Positions 1-5,973 of a DNA stretch of 8,847 bases are shown piece by piece (positions within the stretch are counted from its first letter, which is position 1; every line of letters begins with the position of its first letter). Position numbers and translations under genes: made by a program. The notes beneath the pieces are model-generated. The model was not told the origin of the DNA. It saw only the letters and a program-made list of their open reading frames with translations, and made no database searches. The stretch is from Actinomycetes bacterium. GTDB lineage: Bacteria > Actinomycetota > Actinomycetes > S36-B12. Where the stretch lies: assembly GCA_030425745.1 (NCBI GenBank), contig JAUHZW010000079.1, forward strand, positions 1 to 8,847, given 5' to 3'.

Positions 1-1071
1 AACCTCAACCGCGACGCCCTGCGCATGCGCGGCTACGCCGTGCCCTCGATGTGGAACACCAACCACCAGCCGCTCGCGCTGCTCGCCTATGAGCCGGAGC
101 GGTGGGACGAGGTCTGCGCGGTGTGGTCCGCGATGGGCGGGGTCGGCGAGGGGCGGCCCGAGGAGGCAGCGTGGCTCGCGCACCTGGACCGGATGCGTGC
201 CCAGTTCGCCGAGTGGGCGGGCGCACATGTCGACGACACCCTCGTGCTGTCATCGGAGACCCTCTACAGCCATCTCTTCGGAGAGGACATCGACCGACTG
301 GGCGAGGTCCTATCCGAGGTCGCTGATGACGTCTCGGTCATCGTCTACGTCCGGGAGCCGCTGGCCTTCCGCCTCTCGCTGTTCCTGACCGAGATCATCC
401 TCGGCCGGCACTTCGACCCCCTCGAGCTCGAGCCGCCCGTGGACCCCGGCTGGGAGCGGCTCGCGGACTGGGAGCGGGTCTTCCCCGGACGCGTGCGGGT
501 GCGGCTGTTCGATCCGGTCGAGTTCGTCGACGGGAGCCTGCTGCGGGACTTCTGCACGACTGCCGAGATTCCCTGGTCCGCGGACTATGCACTCCCGGAG
601 CGCGAGAACGAGTCGTTGTCGTGGCCCACCGCGCGGGTGCTCAATGCGGTCAACGCCGAGCTTCCGCTGACGTTGGCCGACGGCAGCCTGAACCCGGCCC
701 GTGGGCGCCTGTGGCAGCGACTGCTGGCCAGCGACTCCGGCGGCTACCGGTACCGGCCCACTCCCGAGGCCATCGCGGTCTATCGCGAGCACTACGCGGA
801 GACGAACGAGTGGCTGCGCCGCAGCTTCTTCCCCGAGCGCGAGCACCTGTGGACCACGTCCGTGACTCCGAGGGAGCCGGGCACCGACGACCTCTACGCG
901 CCGGACCTGACCGACACCGAGCGCACCTTCGCGGAGTTCATCCTGCGAACCGAGCCGGAGCTCGCGGCGGCCGAGGGCATCACGGCCGAGCGCGACCTCG
1001 CGCAGGCGCAGCTGGCGATGATCCGGGCCGGGCGGCTGTGGCGGTACACGCGGTTTCTTCGCCAGGGGTGA
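1..1071 (+). CDS. Sulfotransferase-like protein, 5' end cut off by the window edge
   Basis: The reading frame is open from base 1 (beginning N-L-N-R-D-A-L-R) to a TGA at 1069-1071, leaving 356 visible residues, so the true start lies upstream and the ATG at 25 is internal. The pattern fits bacterial P-loop sulfotransferase-like proteins. A piece like NRDALRMRGYAVPS followed by NHQPLALLAY normally comes just after the N-terminal PAPS-binding loop, which would be outside the window. Next come LVLSSETLYS (about visible residues 81-90) and VIVYVREP (about 114-121) followed by SLFLTEII, resembling the strand and helix segments around the 3'-phosphate-binding site. The C-terminal 70 residues are acidic, then end in a basic RLWRYTRFLRQG tail. 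Such enzymes sulfate glycans, lipids or other small acceptors; the substrate cannot be told from this sequence. The family call rests on motif spacing and is not certain, because the diagnostic P-loop is not visible. No signal peptide or membrane segment is seen in the visible part. Confidence 0.6.
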   Translation, partial: NLNRDALRMRGYAVPSMWNTNHQPLALLAYEPERWDEVCAVWSAMGGVGEGRPEEAAWLAHLDRMRAQFAEWAGAHVDDTLVLSSETLYSHLFGEDIDRLGEVLSEVADDVSVIVYVREPLAFRLSLFLTEIILGRHFDPLELEPPVDPGWERLADWERVFPGRVRVRLFDPVEFVDGSLLRDFCTTAEIPWSADYALPERENESLSWPTARVLNAVNAELPLTLADGSLNPARGRLWQRLLASDSGGYRYRPTPEAIAVYREHYAETNEWLRRSFFPEREHLWTTSVTPREPGTDDLYAPDLTDTERTFAEFILRTEPELAAAEGITAERDLAQAQLAMIRAGRLWRYTRFLRQG

Positions 1072-1094
1072 CCGGCCGACCGTGACTCGGCGGG
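1072..1094 (+). terminator. Weak hairpin right after the sulfotransferase-like gene, possible terminator
   Basis: Directly after the TGA, CCGGCCGA (1072-1079) can pair with TCGGCGGG (1087-1094) around a 7-base loop, giving eight positions with one G-G mismatch. There is no run of T after it. Actinobacterial terminators often lack the T tract, so it could end transcription before the marR promoter. GC-rich DNA also makes such stems by chance. Confidence 0.3.
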
Positions 1095-1104
1095 TCCAGC
1101 CCCG

Positions 1105-1132
1105 TCAAGAATCTTGATATCAAGAATCTCGA
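1105..1132. promoter_or_regulatory. Probable MarR-family operator, overlapping palindromes
   Basis: TCTTGATATCAAGA at 1112-1125 is a perfect 14-base palindrome. It lies between two near-identical 13-base copies, TCAAGAATCTTGA (1105-1117) and TCAAGAATCTCGA (1120-1132), each itself an inverted repeat TCAAGA-A-TCTYGA. The three dyads interlock, with the two outer copies repeating every 15 bases. The A/T-rich block stands out in a very GC-rich region. MarR dimers bind 14-18 base palindromes of the TCTTGA/TCAAGA type, and this block lies 15-42 bases upstream of the marR ATG over the probable -35 region. Autorepression is the natural inference; binding by this protein is not shown. Confidence 0.75.
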
Positions 1133-1140
1133 CGTACGAT
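1114..1140 (+). promoter_or_regulatory. Probable marR promoter giving a leaderless mRNA
   Basis: TTGATA at 1114-1119 can serve as -35, and TACGAT at 1135-1140 fits the actinobacterial TANNNT -10. The spacer is 15 bases, a little short. The -10 ends six bases before the ATG at 1147, which would put transcription start on or next to the start codon. No Shine-Dalgarno sequence precedes that ATG, which agrees with leaderless translation. The -35 lies inside the palindromic operator, so a bound repressor would block RNA polymerase. Confidence 0.55.
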
Positions 1141-1146
1141 GTCCGC

Positions 1147-1662
1147 ATGACGGCACCCCCCGCGGACGAGGTCGACCGCATCACCGATGCGTGGCAGCGC
1201 GAGCGCCCCGACCTCGACGTCTCACCGCTGCAGGTGCTCTCCCGCGTGAGCCGACTCTCCCGGCTGCTCGACCACGCCCGCCGCCAGGCCTTCGCCGCGC
1301 ACCACGTCGAGACCTGGGAGTTCGACGTGCTCGCCGCCCTGCGGCGTGCCGGGGAACCCTACGCACTGTCACCGGGCCAGCTCGGCGCCCAGACCCTGGT
1401 GACCAGCGGCACCATGACCAACCGGATCGACCGACTCGAGAGCCGCGGGTTCGTGCGGCGCGGGCCGGACCCGACCGACCGCCGCGGCGTCCGCGTCGTC
1501 CTCACCGAATCCGGACGCCGCTGCGTGGATGCGGCCTTCGTCGACCTCGTGGCCCGTGAGCAGGACCTGCTGGCCTCGCTGCCCACGGATCAGCAGAGCG
1601 AGCTCAGCGATCGCCTCCGCACGCTGCTCGGAGCGTTCGATGCGGATCAGTCCGCGAGCTGA
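1147..1662 (+). CDS. MarR-family winged-helix transcriptional regulator
   Basis: A 171-residue protein of normal MarR length, a dimeric DNA-binding repressor that usually releases DNA on binding a small ligand. The N-terminal helix has Trp16 in AWQRERPDLD, a pattern I associate with the PecS/TamR/UrtR-like ligand-responsive subgroup. The winged helix follows: FDVLAALRRAGEPYALSPGQL (about 59-79), recognition helix around TSGTMTNRIDRLESRGFV (86-103), and wing DPTDRRGVRVVLT (108-120) with the conserved DRR. The C-terminal helix supplies dimerisation. I chose ATG 1147 over the in-frame TTG at 1114 because the earlier start would add residues encoded inside the operator and promoter, and because a TANNNT box ends six bases before 1147. 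No divergent partner such as a transporter is present, since the upstream gene points the same way. Autoregulation is therefore the only target visible. The ligand is unknown. Confidence 0.92.
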   Translation: MTAPPADEVDRITDAWQRERPDLDVSPLQVLSRVSRLSRLLDHARRQAFAAHHVETWEFDVLAALRRAGEPYALSPGQLGAQTLVTSGTMTNRIDRLESRGFVRRGPDPTDRRGVRVVLTESGRRCVDAAFVDLVAREQDLLASLPTDQQSELSDRLRTLLGAFDADQSAS

Positions 1663-1663
1663 A

Positions 1664-2428
1664 TCAGTTCTTCGCGAAGTAGCGGTCGATCCCTGCGAGC
1701 AGCCACTGCGCGTACTGACGCTGCCCGGCCTTGCTCGTCATGCGCCGGGCATCCCCGGCATTGCGCATGTTGCCGAGCTCGACGGTGACCGTCGGCACGT
1801 TGCTGAAGTTCAGGCCCGTGGTGTTGTTCGAGATCATCAATTGGTCGGAGATGTAGTTGGCCGGAGGCGCGCCGGCGGCCTTCATGCCGGCGATCATCGC
1901 CTTGGCGAGCCTGCGCCCCGGCTTGACGACGTCCTCCGTCCAGCCCTTGACCAGGCCCGGGGCGAGGAGGAAGAAGCCGCTGCTCTTCGCGGGAGCTCCG
2001 TCAGCGTGGATGTTCACCATGATGTCAGCGCCGATGCGATTGGCCTGCTTGGCCCGGTTCCATACGCACGGCCCCCACGCGTTGTACGAGTTGGAGTCTC
2101 GGGTGAGCTCGACGGTTGCACCCTGCTGCTCAAGCAGGCTCTTCAGCCGCTTGGCCACCTTCCAGTTGAAGGTCGCCTCCGGATAGCCGGAGTTGGTGGC
2201 CGTGCCGGTCGTGTTGCAGCCCTTGACCGTGGTGCCGTTGAACTTCTTCTGCGCCATCTGCTTGCTGAATCGCGGGTTCGAGTTGCCCAGCTGATGCCCG
2301 GGGTCGAGCAGGATCACCTTGCCCGCGAGCGGCTTCGAGGCATCGGGCGCCGCGTGCGCCGGAAGGGCCGGCATCAGCATGACCGCCGCCGTGGCAGCGG
2401 CTGCCAGTCCGGCGAGGAGGCGCCTCAC
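1664..2428 (-). CDS. Exported N-acetylmuramoyl-L-alanine amidase (Amidase_3, Ami1/Rv3717-like)
   Basis: A 254-residue zinc amidase that cuts the bond between MurNAc and L-Ala of peptidoglycan. Residues 1-26 form a signal peptide: MRRLL, a hydrophobic Ala-rich core, then AHA before a likely cleavage at 26/27. The mature protein is one Amidase_3 domain. Zinc ligands appear as His45 (LLDPGHQ), Glu84 (GYPEATFNW) and His141 (VNIHADG), with catalytic Glu217 (TVELGNMRN). Cys71 and Cys121 sit at the positions I recall for the conserved disulfide of mycobacterial Rv3717 (Ami1), and GTATNSGYPE and GPCVWNRAKQAN also look like that group. No separate wall-binding domain is present, as in Rv3717, so it may act on released fragments or at division sites. 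The GTG start at 2428 overlaps the TGA of the acetyltransferase gene by four bases (GTGA). Shine-Dalgarno complementarity is poor, so translation probably depends on the upstream gene. It is the last gene of the lysS operon. Confidence 0.92.
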   Translation of the reverse strand: MRRLLAGLAAAATAAVMLMPALPAHAAPDASKPLAGKVILLDPGHQLGNSNPRFSKQMAQKKFNGTTVKGCNTTGTATNSGYPEATFNWKVAKRLKSLLEQQGATVELTRDSNSYNAWGPCVWNRAKQANRIGADIMVNIHADGAPAKSSGFFLLAPGLVKGWTEDVVKPGRRLAKAMIAGMKAAGAPPANYISDQLMISNNTTGLNFSNVPTVTVELGNMRNAGDARRMTSKAGQRQYAQWLLAGIDRYFAKN

Positions 2429-2928
2429 AGCGTGGCCAGCATCCGGTGGTTGCCGAGGGTGTTGGGCTTGACGCGCTCGAGGCCGAGGAACTCCGCGACG
2501 CCCTCGTCGTAGGACTGCAGCAGCTGCTCGTAGACATCATGGTCGACGGGGGTGTCCTCGATCTCGACGAAGCCATGCCGCTCGAAGAACGGGACGGCGA
2601 ACGTCAGGCAGAACACCCGCTGCACACCGACGGCCCGGGCGCGGTCCATGAGCGCGGTCAGCAGCACGGAGCCGATGCCGCGACCGGCCATGTCCGGATC
2701 GACGGCGAGGGTGCGCACCTCACCGAGGTCCTCCCACATCACATGGAAGGCACCGCAGCCGACGATGCGGCCGTCGGCCTCGGCGACGAGGAACTCCTGG
2801 ATGTCCTCGAAGAGGGTGACGGTCGCCTTCGACAGCAGTCGGCCGTCGGGCGAGTAGACGTCGATCAGCGATCGGATCGCGCGGACGTCATCCGTGCGGG
2901 CCGGTCGGATGAGGATCTCGTCGCTCAC
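2425..2928 (-). CDS. argA: GNAT amino-acid N-acetyltransferase, probable glutamate N-acetyltransferase (ArgA)
   Basis: A 167-residue single-domain GNAT acetyltransferase. It closely follows, as I recall it, mycobacterial Rv2747, the short actinobacterial ArgA that makes N-acetylglutamate from glutamate and acetyl-CoA to begin arginine synthesis. Matching blocks are IRPARTDDVRAIRSLID (about 7-23), VTLFEDIQEFLVAE (37-50), VGCGAFHVMWEDLGEVRTLAV (56-76), QRVFCLTF, FFERHGFVEIEDTPV, and the C-terminal SYDEGVAEFL...RVKPNTLGNHRML. The acetyl-CoA pyrophosphate loop is AGRGIG at 81-86. It lacks the amino-acid-kinase domain of E. coli ArgA, as expected for this short class. The GTG start at 2928 overlaps the lysS TGA by four bases with only a weak GGGT upstream, so it is probably coupled to lysS translation. 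The GNAT call is certain; the substrate is inferred from similarity. Confidence 0.85.
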   Translation of the reverse strand: MSDEILIRPARTDDVRAIRSLIDVYSPDGRLLSKATVTLFEDIQEFLVAEADGRIVGCGAFHVMWEDLGEVRTLAVDPDMAGRGIGSVLLTALMDRARAVGVQRVFCLTFAVPFFERHGFVEIEDTPVDHDVYEQLLQSYDEGVAEFLGLERVKPNTLGNHRMLATL

Positions 2929-4457
2929 GACTGACCCGGCTTGACGAGCGGGAAGAGGATGGTCTCGCGGATGCCGAGCCCGGTCAGGGCCATGAGCATG
3001 CGGTCGACGCCCACGCCGACACCGCCCATGGGAGGCATCCCGTGCTCCATGGCCCGCAGGAAGTCCTCGTCGAGATGCATCGCCTCATCGTCGCCACGGT
3101 CGGCGAGCGAGGCCTGCTCGATGAGCCGCTCCCGCTGGATCACGGGGTCGACCAGCTCGGAGTACCCGGTGCCCGACTCCATGCCGTTGATGTAGAGGTC
3201 CCACTTCTCCACGACACCCGTCTTGGTGCGGTGGCCGCGGACCAGCGGGGAGGTGTCGACCGGGTAGTCCATGACGAAGACCGGGTTGATCAGCGTCGGC
3301 ACGACGTAGTGCTCGAAGAGCTCTTCGGCGAGCTTGCCGGCGACGGCCGTCGGGTGGAACTCGATCCCCTCCCGGTCGCAGAGCATCACCAGGTGGTCGC
3401 GGGGTGTCTCGGGGGTGATCTGCTCGCCGATGGCCTCCGACAGCGACTCGTACAGGTCGATCTCCGGCCACTCCCCGGAGAGATCCAGAACCGTGCCGTC
3501 GGGGTGCTCGACCGTGAGTGAGCCGATGGCCGACTGCGCGGCCTCCTGGTACAGCTCCCGGGTGATCCGTGCGACGTCGCGGTAGTCGAGGTACTGGGCG
3601 TAGAACTCCAGCATCGTGAACTCCGGCGAGTGCGTGCGGTCGGCCCCCTCGTTGCGGAAGTTGCGGTTCACCTCGAACACCCGCTCGAGTCCACCGACGA
3701 CGGCCCGCTTGAGGAACAGCTCCGGTGCGATGCGCAGGAAGAGCTCGATGTCGAAGGCGTTGGAGTGCGTGACGAAGGGTCGGGCCGCGGCACCGCCGTG
3801 CAGCGTCTGCAGCATCGGCGTCTCGATCTCGAGAAATCCGCGCTCGGACATGCTCCGGCGCACCGAGGCGAGGACCTCGACCCGGGTGCGTGCCACGCGT
3901 TGGGCGTCGGCCCGGACGATGAGGTCGACATAGCGCTGACGGACTCGCGTCTCCTCGTTGAGCGGCTTGTGCGCGACGGGCAGGGGGCGCAGCGACTTCG
4001 AGGCCATGCGCCACTCGTCGGCCATGACCGAGAGCTCACCCCGCTTGCTGGTGATGACCTCGCCGGCGACGAACACGTGGTCACCGATGTCGACGAGGTC
4101 CTTCCACGCCTGCAGGGCGTCCTCCCCGACGTTCGCGAGGGAGAGCATGGCCTGGATCTCCGTGCCGTCGCCGGCCCGCAGGGTGGCGAAGCACAGCTTG
4201 CCGGTGTTGCGCTGAAAGATCACCCGGCCGGCGATACCGACCCGCTCGCCGGTCGCGACATCCGGCTCGAGATCAGGATGGGCCGCCCGCACCGCGGCGA
4301 TCGTCGTGGTGATGGGCAGACCGATCGCATAGGGCTCCATGCCCCGGGCCGCGAGCTGGTCGCGCTTCTCCCGGCGGATGCGCATCTGCTCGGGGAGGTC
4401 GTCCTCCACGTCAGGGGCCGCGGGATCAGGGTTCACGTCGCTGGTCACAGCGCACAA
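2925..4457 (-). CDS. lysS: Lysyl-tRNA synthetase, class II
   Basis: Joins lysine to tRNA(Lys) in the cytoplasm. From the chosen start it has 510 residues, the usual bacterial LysS length. An N-terminal OB fold (about 73-149; VGIAGRVIFQRNTGKLCFATL) recognises the anticodon. The class II catalytic core follows: motif 1 around GFLEIETPMLQT (207-218), GGAAARPFVTHSNAFDIELF, motif 2 FEVNRNFRNEG (261-271) then HSPEFTMLEF (276-285), and motif 3 GGVGVGVDRM (478-487) before IRETILFPLVKP. GYSELVDP replaces the SELNDP of E. coli LysRS; the actinobacterial group also varies at that Asn. Start choice: a TTG at 4457-4455 lies seven bases after an AGGAGG (minus strand, 4470-4465). An in-frame GTG at 4448 is the main alternative, nine bases downstream. 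The frame stays open to 4634, but that extension overlaps the divergent HAD gene and has no family counterpart. lysS heads an operon with argA and the amidase and diverges from the HAD gene across 24 bases. Confidence 0.95.
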   Translation of the reverse strand: MCAVTSDVNPDPAAPDVEDDLPEQMRIRREKRDQLAARGMEPYAIGLPITTTIAAVRAAHPDLEPDVATGERVGIAGRVIFQRNTGKLCFATLRAGDGTEIQAMLSLANVGEDALQAWKDLVDIGDHVFVAGEVITSKRGELSVMADEWRMASKSLRPLPVAHKPLNEETRVRQRYVDLIVRADAQRVARTRVEVLASVRRSMSERGFLEIETPMLQTLHGGAAARPFVTHSNAFDIELFLRIAPELFLKRAVVGGLERVFEVNRNFRNEGADRTHSPEFTMLEFYAQYLDYRDVARITRELYQEAAQSAIGSLTVEHPDGTVLDLSGEWPEIDLYESLSEAIGEQITPETPRDHLVMLCDREGIEFHPTAVAGKLAEELFEHYVVPTLINPVFVMDYPVDTSPLVRGHRTKTGVVEKWDLYINGMESGTGYSELVDPVIQRERLIEQASLADRGDDEAMHLDEDFLRAMEHGMPPMGGVGVGVDRMLMALTGLGIRETILFPLVKPGQS

Positions 4458-4464
4458 GGCTATG

Positions 4465-4470
4465 CCTCCT
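4465..4470 (-). promoter_or_regulatory. Shine-Dalgarno site of lysS that decides a TTG start
   Basis: AGGAGG on the minus strand is a full match to the 16S rRNA anti-Shine-Dalgarno core, seven bases before the TTG at 4457. It is 16 bases from the GTG at 4448, too far for normal use. The site shares base 4470 with the -10 box proposed for the HAD gene on the other strand. Confidence 0.65.
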
Positions 4471-4475
4471 AGGCT
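4470..4475 (+). promoter_or_regulatory. -10 box of a probable leaderless promoter for the HAD gene
   Basis: TAGGCT fits TANNNT and ends six bases before the ATG at 4482, the same arrangement as upstream of marR. No Shine-Dalgarno sequence precedes the ATG and no clear -35 is seen around 4446-4452. The box adjoins and shares its first base with the lysS ribosome site on the opposite strand. Confidence 0.5.
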
Positions 4476-4481
4476 GCGTGC

Positions 4482-5201
4482 ATGACCGACGGTCCTGTCT
4501 CCTCCACCCAACTGCACCCCGAGTGGCCCACTCCGCAGCCCATCCGCGGGGTGATCTTCGACATCCACTCCACGCTGGTGGATCAGGGAGACGCGGCCAC
4601 CTGGCTGGACGCCGCCCTGGCCGTCGCACCGCATCCGCTCACCGCGGAGGGCCGGGCGGAACTCGTCGCCTTCCTCGACCGGATCTGGGAGGGGGCGCGC
4701 ATCAGCGACCCGTCGAGTTCACGGGATCTGTCCTTCGAGGACCACCATCGGGTGTTCCACGAGCTCATCGCCGCGGGCCCCGGCGTCGATCGGCCACTCG
4801 CGGACGCTCTCTACGACGTCATGCTCAGCACCTGGCGGTCCTACGACGACACGCTGCCCATGCTGCAGGCACTGCGGGAGGCCGGCATCCGCACCTGCCT
4901 GCTGTCGAACGCCGGCGTCCCGATCCGGAACGTCCTCGATCGCGACGGGCTGACCGGGTGGTATGACGAGATCGTGCTCTCCTACGAGGTGGGGTGTGTG
5001 AAGCCGCAGCGGCGGATCTTCGAGATCGCGCTGGAGCGGCTGGGGATGCCCGCCGCCGAGGTGCTGATGGTCGGCGACAACGCGAACGATGACGGCGGAG
5101 CGGCCCAGTTGGGCATCCGCACGCTGATCCTGCCGCGGACGGCCGGCACGGTGCACGGCCTCGCGGCCGTCACCGCCCTCGTCCACGGCTACGACGCCTA
5201 G
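4482..5201 (+). CDS. HAD-superfamily hydrolase, substrate unknown, atypical motif I
   Basis: A 239-residue HAD-fold protein with a helical cap, of the small phosphatase/dehalogenase type. Motif I is VIFDIHSTLVD with nucleophile Asp27; the usual second Asp (DxDxT) is His29. The cap lies at about 33-115. Motif II is CLLSNAG with Ser142-Asn143, motif III is CVKPQRRIF with Lys174, and motif IV is MVGDNANDDGGAAQLG with Asp199 and Asp203/Asp204. Nucleophile, Lys and metal-binding acidic residues remain, so catalysis is plausible, but loss of the second Asp, the general acid/base of HAD phosphatases, leaves the reaction open. ATG 4482 was chosen because a TANNNT box ends six bases upstream and the next good start would fall at the edge of motif I. 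It stands alone on its strand between lysS (divergent) and coaX (convergent, 13 bases apart). It could act on a pathway intermediate or damaged metabolite; nothing in the sequence proves this. Confidence 0.88.
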   Translation: MTDGPVSSTQLHPEWPTPQPIRGVIFDIHSTLVDQGDAATWLDAALAVAPHPLTAEGRAELVAFLDRIWEGARISDPSSSRDLSFEDHHRVFHELIAAGPGVDRPLADALYDVMLSTWRSYDDTLPMLQALREAGIRTCLLSNAGVPIRNVLDRDGLTGWYDEIVLSYEVGCVKPQRRIFEIALERLGMPAAEVLMVGDNANDDGGAAQLGIRTLILPRTAGTVHGLAAVTALVHGYDA

Positions 5202-5214
5202 TCCCCAGCGAGCG

Positions 5215-5973
5215 TCAGCCGACGTTCTTGTCGAACACCAGCCGCAGGCCGACGAGGGTGAGGTCGGGCTCGTAGTTCGTGATGGTCTGTGACTCCGGGA
5301 CGACGATCGGGGCGAGGCCACCGGTCGCGATCACGGCGGTGACGTCACCGATCTCATCGACGATGCGATCGACGAGACCGTCGACCTGGCCGGCGAAGCC
5401 GTACAGCGCCCCGGACTGCAGCGCCTCGACCGTGTTCTTGCCGATGACCGACCGTGGCGCGACCAACTCGACCTTGCGCAGCTGAGCCGCGCGGGAGGCG
5501 AGGGCGTCCAGCGAAATCTCGACGCCCGGGGCAAGTGCACCGCCGAGGAACTCTCCCTTGGCGGAGACGACGTCGAGGTTGGTGGATGTGCCGAAGTCGA
5601 CCACGATGCACGGACCGCCGTACAGGTGGTGCGCGGCGATCGTGTTGACGATGCGGTCGGCACCGACCTCCTTGGGGTTGTCGGTGAGGACCGGCACACC
5701 GGTCTTGGTGCCGGGCTCGACGATGACGGTGGTGACGTCCCCGAAGTAGCGGTCGAGCATGCCGCGCATCTCACGCAACACGGCCGGGACGGTGCTGCAG
5801 AGCGCAATTCCCGTGACGTCGTCGGCCTCCGAGAGCAGGCCTCGGAAGGTGAGCGCCATCTCGTCAGCGGTGGTGCGGGAGTCGGTCTTGATCCGCCACG
5901 AGTGGCAGAGCTCCTCGCCGTCGAACATGCCGAGGACGGTGTTGGTGTTGCCGACATCGATGGTGAGCAGCAC
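5215..5973 (-). CDS. coaX: Type III pantothenate kinase
   Basis: Phosphorylates pantothenate with ATP, the first committed step from vitamin B5 to coenzyme A. The 252 residues are normal for the CoaX class, an ASKHA-fold kinase unrelated to CoaA. Visible are the phosphate loop LLTIDVGNTNTVLGMF (2-17, Asp6), the pantothenate-site segment KEVGADRIVNTIAAHHLYGG (101-120), the second phosphate motif IVVDFGTSTNLDVVS (123-137, Asp126), and GEFLGGALAPGVEISLDAL, AAQLRKVEL, IGKNTVEALQSGALYGFAGQ. The C-terminal ATGGLAP motif is present. The GTG start at 5973 shares one base with the nadC TAG (TAGTG). An AGGAG five bases upstream, inside the end of nadC, serves as ribosome site. It is the last gene of the panC-nadB-nadC-coaX run and follows panC by function, since PanC makes its substrate. 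Its stop faces that of the HAD gene 13 bases away. Confidence 0.96.
   Translation of the reverse strand: MLLTIDVGNTNTVLGMFDGEELCHSWRIKTDSRTTADEMALTFRGLLSEADDVTGIALCSTVPAVLREMRGMLDRYFGDVTTVIVEPGTKTGVPVLTDNPKEVGADRIVNTIAAHHLYGGPCIVVDFGTSTNLDVVSAKGEFLGGALAPGVEISLDALASRAAQLRKVELVAPRSVIGKNTVEALQSGALYGFAGQVDGLVDRIVDEIGDVTAVIATGGLAPIVVPESQTITNYEPDLTLVGLRLVFDKNVG

Noticed and set aside
1114..1146. TTG at 1114 as the marR start
   Set aside because: It would encode 11 extra residues from inside the palindromic operator, has no ribosome site, and fits the family worse than ATG 1147 with its TANNNT box.
1529..2512. A 327-codon plus-strand frame running from marR across the amidase
   Set aside because: It overlaps the marR end in another frame and is antisense to the motif-complete amidase. 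The translation shows no fold signature.
2985..3170. LysS SELVDP instead of SELNDP as a sign of a non-canonical paralogue
   Set aside because: As I recall them, actinobacterial LysS proteins also differ from E. coli at this Asn (for example SELSDP in mycobacteria), and the gene sits in the conserved housekeeping neighbourhood.
3630..4472. A 280-codon plus-strand frame opposite lysS
   Set aside because: It is a shadow of the lysS codon pattern with no recognisable domain, and it would run across the HAD promoter region.
4458..4634. A longer LysS starting at 4634
   Set aside because: The added 59 residues have no counterpart in LysS proteins, overlap the HAD coding region, and lie upstream of a perfect AGGAGG before the TTG at 4457.
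5190..5215. GACGC/GCGTC inverted repeat between the HAD and coaX stops as a terminator
   Set aside because: The stem is only five pairs with a 14-base loop and no T tract; chance is a sufficient explanation in this base composition.
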